A stretch of DNA of 64,000 nt from Hybos culiciformis (taxonomy: Eukaryota; Arthropoda; Insecta; Diptera; Hybotidae): assembly GCA_964007475.1 (NCBI GenBank), contig OZ023274.1, positions 55,947,851 to 56,011,850 of the forward strand. Reading direction: 5' to 3'. Under the pieces are notes generated by a model. The model had not been told where the DNA came from and did not search any database. It saw only the letters and a program-made list of their open reading frames with translations. Positions 1-10,388 of this stretch are shown here, one piece after another (position 1 is the stretch's first letter; every line of letters starts with the position of its first letter). The position numbers and the translations under genes are program-made.

Positions 1-330
1 AAAAAAATTTCAAAATAGGTAGCTCTGGTGAAATAAAGATTACCAGACCAAAAATTTTGGGTAGGAATTCATAATTATCGTACACTTTTTTAATTTCAAA
101 TATATGTATATATAGGGCCCAATATTACAAGCAAAAAAATTACATATTCTACCAATAAAAAAATTATGTTCAAAAAAAAAAAATTATTATGTTCAAAAAA
201 ATGAAAAAAAAATGTATTCATTGGGGAATCGAACCTGACACCTTCACTCTTATAGTCCGATGTTCTAGCCACTAAGCCATACAACCCATATGATTTTGCA
301 TTTCTAAAATATAATAAAAAAACACATGAA
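1..330 (-). repeat. Inverted copy of the 18.6-kb dispersed repeat, cut by window edge
   Basis: The reverse complement matches 18636-18945 almost base for base: the tRNA-like segment, the poly-T tracts and the stretch ending with the satellite-like sequence (GAGCTACCTATTTTGAAA). The copy runs off the left edge, so its full length is unknown. It shows that the unit duplicated at 18607-24190 is a dispersed repeat and not unique to that locus. Confidence 0.8.
213..289 (-). repeat. tRNA-derived sequence (A and B box) in dispersed repeat
   Basis: On the minus strand it carries an A-box-like TGGCTTAGTGG and a perfect B box GGTTCGATTCC, spaced as in a tRNA. The acceptor stem does not pair, so this is a SINE-like or decayed tRNA sequence and not a working tRNA gene. 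It is the same family as the copies at 18645, 21627 and 24107. Confidence 0.65.
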
Positions 331-664
331 TCATAATTTTTGGGTAATAGCATTCTTAATCTATGGTAATAGTAAACAGTATTTTGATATTTTTTTGTGT
401 TGTTTTTTATTTTTTTATTTATTTAATCAAGAAAAATATACGATATAAGATATTACATTTTTTAGTTATTTATGTATATATAAATAAAAAAGAAAAGAAA
501 AAAAGCCATAGAAAAATTTTTTGTTTTGGGTTATGGTAAATAGTATTTTGATATTTTTTTGTGTTTGTTTAATTATTTATTTAAACAATAAAAATATACA
601 ATAGAAGATATTACATCTTTCAGTATGCATGCATATAAAAAAAACGAAAAACGAATAAAAAAAA

Positions 665-896
665 CACGAAGCAGTCATAGAACTGCCTACAGAAGTTTAT
701 ACTTAAGATTTAAACTATGAAATAACAGTGGCTACAAATAATGGACTGCTTTTGGACTGATGGACTGATTTTTATTTTAATTTACATTTTTTACTGAGCA
801 GCCCATCATTTGTAGCCACTGTTATTCATAGTTTTTTTCATAGTTTTTAAATCTTTAAGTATAAACTTCTGTAGGCAGTTCTATGACTGCTTCGTG
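665..896. mobile_element. MITE with long inverted ends (CACGAAGCAGTCATAG family)
   Basis: The ends are near-perfect inverted repeats of roughly 40 bp or more, starting CACGAAGCAGTCATAGAACT, and further inverted blocks lie inside. There is no coding capacity. A second copy of 217 bp lies at 17843-18059, and a lone end at 19115-19139. Flanking A and T runs hide any target duplication. The superfamily cannot be assigned. Confidence 0.85.
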
Positions 897-1079
897 TTTT
901 TTTTTATATATTTATGTATTTTAACTCGGAATTAGATTATTACATTAATTTTCAATCCTGAAAATGACATAATTTGTGGCCAAAATGATAGACTGAGGTC
1001 TAACGTATTTAATATTTGACACTTTAGTTGAAGGATTTTTCTTCCAAAAATTTAATTACTGAAAAAAAAATTAACACAT

Positions 1080-1160
1080 TCTTCAATAAAGTACAAAAGT
1101 ACAAAAAAAAAGTATAAAAAAAAAGAAAGTACAAAAAAAAAGTATAAAAAAAAAAGATAG
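1080..1160. repeat. Low-complexity AGTAYAAAAAAA tandem tract
   Basis: Short runs of AGTACAAAA and AGTATAAAAAAA alternate across about 80 bp. This is simple-sequence DNA with no gene signal. Confidence 0.6.
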
Positions 1161-1536
1161 TTCAGGCTTAAATAATATAACTTTGCATTATTTCGAAGAA
1201 CTTTCCGTTAATGGTATGTAATGGAATATGTTTGCCCTTTTATTTTATTGATGAGTTCGAAATTTTAGGCTCGATCGAACTTAGCGAATCACTTCTTCAA
1301 AATATCAGTCTTCCATTTTCATTAAAAATTTAAAAGCTTTTGTGGTTGTCAAAATTTTTTTTTTTTTAAATTGCGCTATAAATTTTTTAAACTAATTTAA
1401 TTTCTTATAATATACCTATGTTATAAAATTATATAACATTTTTTTGTATAAAATAAAATCTTTCAAAAAATATGTAGTTTCTTAATTCAAAATATTATTA
1501 TGTAAGAAAATGATTTATGTCATTTTTTATGATTTA

Positions 1537-2142
1537 GGGCCGTTTGCACAGATTAAACTTAAAAGCTACACTTAACTAAGTTCATTTAAATTTAAGTTAA
1601 AATTAAATTTAAGTAAGTTGCTTTGAAAAAATTATGATAAACTTAACTAAGTTTTACTTAATTAAATTTCCCATGAATTTCCCTATCAAATAAAAAAAAA
1701 ATAATATTTCCAAAAATAAATAAATAATTTTTTTTTTATTTTGGGTTTAAATTTAGTTAAAATTATACAAATTAATTTTTAAAAAAATGCAAAAAATTAT
1801 TGCTAATAAAAATATGAAGGTAAGTATCGGTAAAAAAAAAAAAAAAAAAAGAAGTGTCCAAATTTGACATAGAAAAAAAATTTGTCAAAAAAAAAAATAT
1901 TTTGTTGAAATTTAGGTTTAGATAGAAATTTTTGTAGGTATTTGTTCCTAATAAAATATTTTTTTATACAAATATTGAATTAAACTAAAACTTAAAATTT
2001 TAAGTTCACAAAATCTATCACTTAATTTAAATTAAACTTAAGCAATTTTAAGTGGAACTTTAAATTTAAGGCAAGCAGTTAAGTGTTACTTTGATACTTA
2101 ACTAAAACTTAAATATTAAATTTTAATCGGTGCAAACGGCCC
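1537..2142. mobile_element. Harbinger-like MITE, 606 bp, TTA target duplication
   Basis: The left end GGGCCGTTTGCACAGATTAA and the right end (as its complement GGGCCGTTTGCACCGATTAA) differ at one base. Both sides are flanked by TTA (1534-1536 and 2143-2145). A 3-bp TWA duplication with G/C-rich ends is typical of the PIF/Harbinger superfamily. The inside is AT-rich with many AACTTAA-type motifs and no transposase, so it is non-autonomous. Confidence 0.8.
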
Positions 2143-2145
2143 TTA

Positions 2146-5100
2146 ATTTTTAAGTTAGATGCAATTTTTATTAATGTATAAATGTTGTGCCTACACCAAA
2201 TGACTAATACAATATTTTTCATTATGACCGGACTTGTTTTTATTAAGAATATTAAATTGGCCGGACCCTATGAATAGCTGAGCAATAAAAAAGTGTCTTC
2301 TCTTTAAGATCTTTTATTACCAAAACAAAAATGATTAAGAACAAACTAAAAAAAAAAAATATTTGTGAAAAATATTTGAACGTTTTGACGTCAGGTATGA
2401 GTACAAAGATGAAAAAAAAAAAAAATTTAGATCTAAACTCTGTGAATCGGCAACAAATAAAAGTTTTAATAATTAATTGATTAAAGAGTCCCAATTCAAA
2501 TCTAACAACTATTTTAGGCACTGAAATATTATTTTAATTTCTAAGATTTCTAGTTTTTTGAACGAGACGAAAGGATATCTTACAAATGAAGATTTTTTGA
2601 GGTAAAAGTCGTTCCAATTATATTTTCAAAAAATTGTAAACGAAAATTTTAATTTCCAATAACAATTTCAGTTTATACTTTTAAGTGAATTTCTTTTTTA
2701 AGAAAACAGAACGTCTAAAATTTAAGCATACGTTCCAGATAATGGTGATACAGATTTACAGTGGAATCCATAAATCTAAGAAAGACAATTTCATTATTTT
2801 TATTAACGTTTTCTGAAATAAATATTCATTGTTTAATTTATTTTTTATTATTATAAAAAATTTAATTTATTTTCGTGTCGATTTTTTCACTTTTTATATG
2901 TACGCACTCAAAAGTACACTTATGACTCAAATTGTTACGAGTATGAGAAATTTTAAAATGTTGCTTGTGCAGAAGTTTTAAATTATAGAATTTCATTCTG
3001 GAACAGTTTTTGAAGAAATTTTCTCAATCTTAGGAACTAAGCTGTCAGATTGTGGTCGTACCAACAGTACATTTCGTCAGATTTTTCCTACTTTTACGTA
3101 AATCATAGAATTATAGAACGCACTATTAACGTCAAGACTATCTCAGTTTCAAAAACAATGAATTTTCTTTGGCAAAAATGGGATTTGTCATATTTTGAGA
3201 TAGTTTCAGTTTGGGAACGCACTCGAATATAAAATAATTTTTGATTTCAATTATATTTGAAAATTTTCACTCGAATAAAATCATTATATTAATTTTGATC
3301 AAAAAACTTTATCAACAAACAATTGTTATCAAGAATCGCCCTATTATTCACGTTATGATCAGGCACTGCACTAAAAAAAACTTATTAACCAATTTTATTG
3401 CACATTATTCATACTGCCCGAACATTTTAAATATTAGTTTTTTCATCAACCGTTAATAATACTGTTATAATATACTATTATACGTATATATATTACAACT
3501 AGACAAAATGCATTAAATTTCAACAAAAATAATTTATCAATAGTTTACAATTATGTACAAATGTTTCGTTAATGCTTTAAATTAAAAAGAAAATGGATGC
3601 AAATAATTAAAATTATATGAACCATCTCTACCTACGAAGACCGAAAGTGAAAGGTGAACTGGATGGATGAAAGGTGAACTGGCTGGTGTTTACAAACTAA
3701 TTACATAACTTTGTTGTCCTACATAACTTTGTTGTCCTACATAACTTTGTTTTTTTTTTCAAGCATTAAGTTTAAATCTAAGTATTTTTTTATGTAAAAT
3801 AATTACATTTTTATTGCAATGAAAAAATGATTTTATTATCATTATTTTAGTTCCTATGTATAATATAAAAAGCGTTAATTTTATTTTTATTTTGATATAA
3901 AAAGTTTAATAATGTTTTTTTTAGCAAAATGATTATCATTTTTAATAAAAAAAAAAAAATTATATTTATGTCATACATACATAGTTAGTATAAATATTGA
4001 GAAAACATTTTTTTTATTTTTTTATATATATAAATATAAATTTATAAAATAAAATTGTCAAAAATCAAATTTTCTGTATTTTGATTGTATTTTATACATC
4101 ATATTAATATTAAGCCTTTTTATTTGCGCAATATTGATTGAAAGATATTCAATTCAGAATAATTTATATATTTATAGTTGATTATATTTATTTTTGTATA
4201 TAAATAACATAAGCTGCGTTGTAAATATATAGAACTGCTTTCAATTTTCATATATTTTGTTTAAATTTTTTTACAATTTTCTTTCAATTTTATATTTCAA
4301 TGATTTAAAATCCTTAATTCTTAATATTTTTTATTTCAAATATTTATTCAAAAATTGAAAAAAAAACAATTTTGAATATAGACGTTGGCAAACATGTAAT
4401 AACCTATTTCCATTAGTGGAATATTTGTGGAATATTCAGTTTTCCGGAATATTTCAGGTAAATTTCCATATAAAAATAAATTCCTGTATTTCTATTTCCC
4501 TTTTTCATATTCCACTTAAGTTAGGGTTCGGATTCCAAATTTATCAAAAAAAGTACATAATTTATGAAAAAAAGTACCTTTAGGTACTTTTTTAAATTAT
4601 TTTTTGGTTGGTCAGAAATTTTTTTGTCAAAGTGACAAAAAAATAAATAAAAAAACGTAAATAAATTTTTTTTTGTATGAAAAAGAAATAAAAAAAAAAT
4701 TACTCAATTTATTTTTTTTTAAATGTCAATATATTCCACTTCGTATTCCACTTAATGTAATGGAAACGGTAAGTGAAATATCGGAATTTATGTGGGATAT
4801 ATTGGGTGAATGTAAATAGCTTATAAGTCTACACACGTAAAAACTTTAATTATTTTAAATAATAACATGAAACTAAATATTACATAATTTTGTAATTATT
4901 TTATGACAAACAGGAACAACAGGAACGAATTTGGAAAAATAACTTGATGTTAAAATTGTCAGTCTTTTCTTTTACAGGTGAACTGAATTGAGGACCTAAC
5001 CAAGATGTTCACAGGTGCAGTGAATTTTGAATTGTGAATACATTTAAATGTTTATTTTTAGTAACATTTATTAAAATGTTATTCCATGTCATTATAGAGC

Positions 5101-6435
5101 CAAATTTTAATTACAAAAAAAGTAAAAATATTGGACAAACAATTTTTTTTGCTCCTACATATTTGCAACGTAGTGTCTGTTTATTTATACACTTAACATA
5201 TTATATAAATATTGTTTCATTACTATTTTTATTATTATTATTATGTATTTATTATATTGGATTGATTTTCAGAATATTTTGTTACTTATTATTATTTTAT
5301 TAATATTGTAAATAATTACGTGACTAGCTACTATTTTTTTTTAAATAAATATTTTTTTTTTTAATTACCATTATGTTTTTGATTAAGATTTAACAACTAT
5401 AAATTTTAGTATTTAACACTGAGAAAAAAATAAAAATTGAAAAATATATAAATATATTTTTTCAATTTTCATAAATAAATTAAAAATTCGATGTTTTTTA
5501 TTCCTTATTTTATTAATATTATTATTATAACTAGAAATTTATATTTGACCTCAAAAGCTGTCACATAATCGCAGTTAGAGATAAAGATAAAGATGATTAT
5601 GAATAAATATAAGTTTCTTAAATTAAAAAAAAAAAAAAAAACCTGTAAATTCAAGAACCCAACCGTTTCGCTGGATAAGTTAAAAAATATAATAGAACTC
5701 TGAATTTATGGAAAACTATTAAGAACTTTTATGGCTAAAATATTCAATTTAAAAATGGTAAATATTAGAAGCGCTTATAATTTAATTAACTTAATTTTTT
5801 TTTTTTTTGAGTAATATTAGTTTTTTATATCAGTTCCCTCATTCAATTTGACAAATAACTGATTCAGATTCCATTCGATCCATGAAAATATTTTCTAATT
5901 TTTCTCAATTCTTCATATAACTATATATAAATTTATTTTAACATAATTAAAACAATGTTTTTTTTATTAAGGCACAATTATTCGTTTATAAAATTATTTT
6001 TTAAACATAAATGACAATTCACTTAAATATAATGGTGCACAATATTTCTAATAATTTGAACAAAAAAATATATATGTAAATTTATGTATATATATAGTTT
6101 TTCCAATGATTTCTAGTCGTTGTTAGTAATTTCCTACATTTATTTGTCATAAGCATCAATAGAACAATAATTTTTTTCTCAGTGTTTAATTCTAAAAAGA
6201 AAAATGCGCAGAATTTACATAGCAATTATAATTTTGAATATGAAAGCTTTATATTGCATTAAAATTTTTTATATAATACTTATTGTTTAATCTAAACAAA
6301 GCAAATAATGTAGTTTTGTTTTTCATTAAATAATTTCATAGTAGTTAATTAATTTAATTATTGGAGTAGTTTTTTGTATTCTTGTCCGTGTTATTAAGTG
6401 TAGTCGTAGGAAGCTCGAAAGTAAGTTTTTTGCAA
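2146..6435. other. AT-rich non-coding stretch of the giant intron's 3' flank
   Basis: No coding region with recognisable similarity was seen. It holds poly-A/T tracts, an 18-bp tandem repeat at 3703-3751, and a segment near 4380-4810 with ATTCCACTTA and CCGGAATATT motifs that resemble the inverted-repeat element at 32676-33082. It lies beyond the last CAP exon on the minus strand, so it is downstream of that gene. Confidence 0.5.
3703..3751. repeat. 18-bp tandem repeat, 2.7 copies
   Basis: The unit ACATAACTTTGTTGTCCT occurs at 3703 and 3721, and partly at 3739. Confidence 0.85.
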
Positions 6436-6578
6436 TTAGTTAGAAGATCCACTTCCGCTTGATTTTAACAAAGTTGTTATTGGCGTTGAATCAAGATCAA
6501 CTGGAGCTTGTGCATTTCCTGCTTCTTGATCCATAATAGGTGGAAAAACATTTTCTTGAAAGGCTCCAACAATATTAC
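6436..6578 (-). CDS. Last exon of CAP/GAPR-1-like gene
   Basis: Reading the minus strand from 6578, a splice acceptor (TCTCCACAG) is followed by 46 codons and TAA. The peptide starts (G)NIVGAFQENVFPP, which matches the end of the CAP domain in GAPR-1-like proteins, where a PPGN-type turn is followed by an F-x-E-N-V-x-PP motif. The exon starts with GT. This completes the Gly codon begun by the single G that ends the exon at 44191, so phases agree. After the domain comes a 33-residue tail rich in Ser, Thr and Asp (ending SSGSGSSN). It could instead be a duplicated exon of a paralogue, because the partner exon is 37.6 kb away; exact phase and motif continuity make one gene the simpler reading. 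Confidence 0.72.
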
Positions 6579-6589
6579 CTGTGGAGACA

Positions 6590-7080
6590 TTAAAAAATGA
6601 TTACCTTTTTGCTTTTTTATAATTTTTTTTAAGTTTTATTTTGTATAAGGAAATATATTCCGCTGGCCATATTTGAGCTAAGTAACCCTGTGATAATTTT
6701 TCAAGTTCTTGGACTTGTTTAATAGGTAATTAAAAGTTGGATTTATGTTCATCACAGGTTTGGCCCACTTAGCTGGTTTTACTATATTGAAAAGTCAATT
6801 TATCTAGTGCAGTGTGACGGGGATAGTGAAATAATCACCAATATACGTGTTAACTTTGTTTAGACTTTATGACAGTATTCAATTTCATTGTGGTTTTTAG
6901 GACAATTTGATAATAGTTCTTGTTTCCGTTTAATATTTTTTATTATTGCGGTTTTTAATAAATTTTCCTTTGTCAACAAAGCATGGAGATCAAATCTGAG
7001 ACGTTTCATTGCCGCAACTCTTTAATAAATCATTTTAAGATATATGAAATATAGCATGTGATGCGCCTGATATTTTTATT
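6590..7080 (-). pseudogene. Unidentified decayed coding sequence
   Basis: The minus strand holds three linked protein-like stretches in shifted frames. One starts at an ATG near 7004 (MKRLRFDLHALLTKENLL...) and ends at a TAA near 6857. A second, near 6740-6790, reads KPAKWAKPVMNINPTFNY. A third, near 6650-6740, reads PIKQVQELEKLSQGYLAQIW. Amino-acid composition is ordinary and not AT-runaway, and the order suggests one protein broken by frameshifts and stops. I do not recognise the family. It lies inside the last CAP intron, just upstream of the final exon, in the same orientation. Confidence 0.4.
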
Positions 7081-7277
7081 TTAGACATAATTATCACTGA
7101 TCCCATTTTCTTTGTGGTAGCGCGTTTTTTGAATCGTAGGACTTAAGTGGAGCTAAAATATGATTTCTTTTTGTTTAAAACGCTTCATAAAATAAAATTT
7201 AAATAAATTTGAAATAGATGTAAAATAAAATTGTGTATTCTTTATCAATAAATAATTATTTTATTTAAATTTTAAAC

Positions 7278-7345
7278 ATAAGATTTCAATATTTGGGAAG
7301 TAAGGATTTGCGTATTCATTTTAAATTTTTTAAAGAATACAGTTT
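7278..7345. repeat. Short direct repeat flanking the 7588 MITE region
   Basis: A block with AGATTTCAATAT, TAAGGATTTGCGTATT and a downstream AATACAGTTT motif recurs at about 8060-8130 in the same orientation. This is an old local duplication on either side of the MITE. It is too long and too far from the ends to be a target-site duplication. Confidence 0.5.
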
Positions 7346-7587
7346 TTTTTTAATTTTTTCATTTCAATTCAATTCATATTTATTTCCAAGATATTTCGAT
7401 TTACAAGTTTTTTTTTATTTTTTCACTAGATAATAATTGACTTACAGAGCTTAGTTTTGATTTAACTTCATCTACTGAAATATATTATATCGAGTATATG
7501 TACAATTTGTTGGATAATAATCTTTAATTTAGAAATAAAATACACTAAACTCTTTGAAATTTTTTTTTAATTTTATACATAATAGTA

Positions 7588-8054
7588 GAGATATGGTCAA
7601 CGTAATTCACGCGCGTACACGCGCATATACGCACGTAAAAAAACTGTTTTTTTTTACCTGTTATGTTCAACGCCGTTCACTTGCAAAAATTAAATATAAT
7701 ATAAATTCTAATTTTAAATATTTTGAGGAATTCGCAATAAATATTATTTTTAAAAATTTTATTTTTTTTTTAATGTAACTATATTTTACAAAATTATTAC
7801 AAAATTAAAATTTTTTATTTATTTATTTTTTTTTTTGGTTCAAAATAATATTTTTTTCCATAGTAACGAAATAAATAATAACAATACAAATGTTTTGACA
7901 ATCTACGGCGTAAATACTGGGAAAGTTAAAATATTTGAACTTTTACGTGCGTAAGCTACGTTTTACGTCGTTGCTTATAACATCTCTCATACATTTTCAT
8001 ACAATTTGATTTTTTACGTGCGTACACGCGCGTGAATTGCGTTCACCATATCTC
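7588..8054. mobile_element. MITE with CG-rich inverted ends, TA duplication
   Basis: The left end GAGATATGGTCAACGTAATT and the right end (complement GAGATATGGTGAACGCAATT) are followed by CACGCGCGT-type blocks on both sides, giving inverted ends of about 45 bp. TA flanks both ends (7586-7587 and 8055-8056). The interior has no transposase frame. The CpG-rich ends stand out against the AT-rich surroundings. Confidence 0.8.
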
Positions 8055-8134
8055 TAGTATAAGATTTCAATATATTTATAGTAAGGATTTGCGTATTAAT
8101 TTTAAAATTTATGGAAAATACAGTTTCTATTCAA

Positions 8135-8870
8135 GGTTTATTTGAATTGGAAATTTGATTTATTTCATAATAATGTAAATACATACTGCAGAAACGAAAT
8201 CAAATAAGCGCTAAAGTTGCTTTATCGAATTATTTTAAACTAAATAATAAACCAGGGAACGAAATATCATATCATTTAATAATAATCAAATGATATGTAT
8301 CAAACGATAATTTTTATAATGTTGACTATAAATGATTATGATCACTCACTTTACTAACACAAATATCATTTGATTTTTCAATATCAAAAGATTTCTTAAA
8401 ATGTTTTGAGTTTGATTTGATCAATACCAACATAAATTAAAAGCCCCCTACTAAAAAAAAAAAACAATATATTGACAGCATCTCGTAGGTTTAAAAATCA
8501 TAACAAATGTATGAAACACTATGAGATTTCCTATACAAAACCTAAAGATTAATCTGTAAAATGGGATTAAAAACAAAAAAAATATAATTTAATTATTGAA
8601 TGCAATTAATTATATTATTAATATTAATTTAAAAAAAAAAAATCGTATATGTTTAAATGAAAATTTCCATAAATCGAGAAAACTTAATCCATAATTTTTT
8701 TTTCGGGTAAAATAAGTAAAACTTTTTTTTGTCATAATTTCTAGGGTCTACGTCTAGGTACCTATTGTACCTAGTTTATTTTTAATTTTAAATGAATTTT
8801 AAAAAAGTTCAAATTAATTTAATTACGATTTGTATAAACTAAAAACGTATCTCGTGCCCAGCTTTTATTA
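8135..8870. other. Non-coding AT-rich stretch
   Basis: No gene was seen. A segment starting CAGGGAACGAAAT near 8252, rich in TCATTTGAT and ATCAAATGATAT motifs, resembles 14940-15120 (which ends TTCGAACCCTG). Both may be decayed copies of one inverted-repeat element, but no complete pair of ends was found. Confidence 0.35.
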
Positions 8871-9233
8871 GATGTTTTGGATACAGTTTAGCTAATGTGC
8901 AATCCCGATTTTTCTATAACTTGTTGGGGGAGTAAAGGCAGTAACCAAACCCTCAAATCCAAGACATTTTTCACCGAGAAGCTCCCATTTCAGAGATATG
9001 ACCACGATCTGACCCTCCAAAGTTTTTATATATCAGGTAGGTACACGTTTATACATACCAGATCAGGTACATTAAAAATACCTAATAACGAAATGCGAAT
9101 CGCGAAAAATAATATTCTTAAGGGGGTTGGAAGAGGCGACTGCCGTCTTCCATTTAGAATGACAACTTTTTATTTAAAAAAAACTACATATTGTGGTTAC
9201 TACAAAACAAGTAGGTAGATATCAACCTAACAT

Positions 9234-10352
9234 ATGAAAACTTTGGGGGTGCATATCCCTGAAACGAAATCTTACCGGTATAAAATGAAAATGAATATGA
9301 AATGTGATTTTGATAAATGCGTTGCTGTGTCTCAGCAACCTATGTGGGTTTGCGGAGGCACTTGTAGACGATCATTTCACATGATTTGTATTGGCCTGAA
9401 CGGCCGTATTTTGGATAAGTTGAAGCGCTCTGATCACGGATCATTACAATGGTTTTGTGATGATTGTAAAAAACTTTCCGTATCTTCCCTCTGTGCTCAG
9501 TTAAGAAGGCTTCATCTTGACTTCCAAAAAGTGCAAAAGGTCTTTGCTTCTTTATCCACTTCGTTGGAACTTGTTTCAGCGGATGTGATAAAACTTAACA
9601 ACTTTTCCGAAGGTCCTCAAGATGACTCTCAAGATTCTTCCAACTGTTTCATTATTAACGAGGAGCCTCAACATACTTCTCAAATAAATTCAACTTTGAT
9701 TCCGACCTCCGTCGGATGTCAACCTGATTCTGGACAATCTGATCCAACCAACCATAGTTTTCGGGCCCCTTCAACTGATACTACTTTATTGCGCCCTATT
9801 CACATCTTACCACCTCATCAGGGTTTTACAAATACTTCTTTTTTAAATTCAATTTCTATTAACCCTGTTCAGATTTTACCAACATTTCAGGGTACTCCCC
9901 CTCAACAGATCACAATCCCGTCTCAGTCTCCTCCACTCACAGCTATTCCTCTAAATTTATCTTCAAATAATTCTGTTCATGTTAAATCGCCTGCTAAATC
10001 AGCAGAACCTCAAATTAAACCCCCCCCTGTAATTAATAACCTCAATTCAAGTAGATGTCTTCAAGTAATACCTCCTCCAAGGCCTATATTTATTTCAAGA
10101 TTAGCGCCTGACACTACCTCTGATGATGTAATCAATTACATAAGAGGTAAATCTACCCCTAACGTTGACAAGATCAAATGTGTCAAAATAAGTAAAACGA
10201 CAAGTGCACTTTCATCTTTCAAATTAAATATTCCTAATGACATATCCGAAACTCTGCTGTCGCAAGACTACTGGCCAAAGGACGCTTTCATTAAACTTTT
10301 CAAAAATCGCAAGCCAAAACAAGTTGAACATGCTCATTCTCAAAAAAACTAG
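9234..10352 (+). CDS. LINE ORF1 protein with PHD-like zinc finger and RRM-like C terminus
   Basis: 372 residues. Residues about 24-78 carry a C4HC3-type cysteine/histidine pattern: C-x5-C, C-x3-C, H-x2-C, then WFC-x2-C. That pattern matches the PHD-like finger of ORF1 proteins in CR1/jockey-type LINEs. The middle (about 120-280) is long, polar and rich in Pro, Ser, Gln and Asn, and probably disordered. The C-terminal 90 residues (PRPIFISRLAPDTTSDDVINYI, then a basic end after YWPKDAFIKLFKNRKPK) resemble the degenerate RNA-recognition region of these ORF1s. The likely role is binding and packaging of element RNA. The start at 9234 gives the longest frame; the Met at 9285, closer to the finger, is possible. 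The stop codon follows directly after an A-AAA-AAC heptamer and overlaps the ORF2 frame. Confidence 0.88.
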   Translation: MKTLGVHIPETKSYRYKMKMNMKCDFDKCVAVSQQPMWVCGGTCRRSFHMICIGLNGRILDKLKRSDHGSLQWFCDDCKKLSVSSLCAQLRRLHLDFQKVQKVFASLSTSLELVSADVIKLNNFSEGPQDDSQDSSNCFIINEEPQHTSQINSTLIPTSVGCQPDSGQSDPTNHSFRAPSTDTTLLRPIHILPPHQGFTNTSFLNSISINPVQILPTFQGTPPQQITIPSQSPPLTAIPLNLSSNNSVHVKSPAKSAEPQIKPPPVINNLNSSRCLQVIPPPRPIFISRLAPDTTSDDVINYIRGKSTPNVDKIKCVKISKTTSALSSFKLNIPNDISETLLSQDYWPKDAFIKLFKNRKPKQVEHAHSQKN

Positions 10353-10388
10353 AAAAACTGTCCCTTTACTATCAAAATGTAAGGGGAC
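10343..10388 (+). promoter_or_regulatory. Putative -1 ribosomal frameshift signal (slippery site plus stem-loop)
   Basis: In the ORF1 frame the last codons read CAA AAA AAC TAG. The heptamer A-AAA-AAC (10343-10349) is a canonical -1 slippery site. ORF2 is in the -1 frame and open across this point. After a 10-nt spacer, GUCCCUUUAC (10360-10369) can pair with GUAAGGGGAC (10379-10388), giving a 10-bp stem (one G-U) and a 9-nt loop. No ATG in the ORF2 frame occurs near the junction; the first is at 10694, inside the endonuclease. Function is inferred. Confidence 0.7.

Noticed and set aside
8895..9218. 107-codon frame before LINE ORF1
   Set aside because: It lies in the LINE 5' leader, with no domain similarity. 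An upstream regulatory frame is possible but unsupported.
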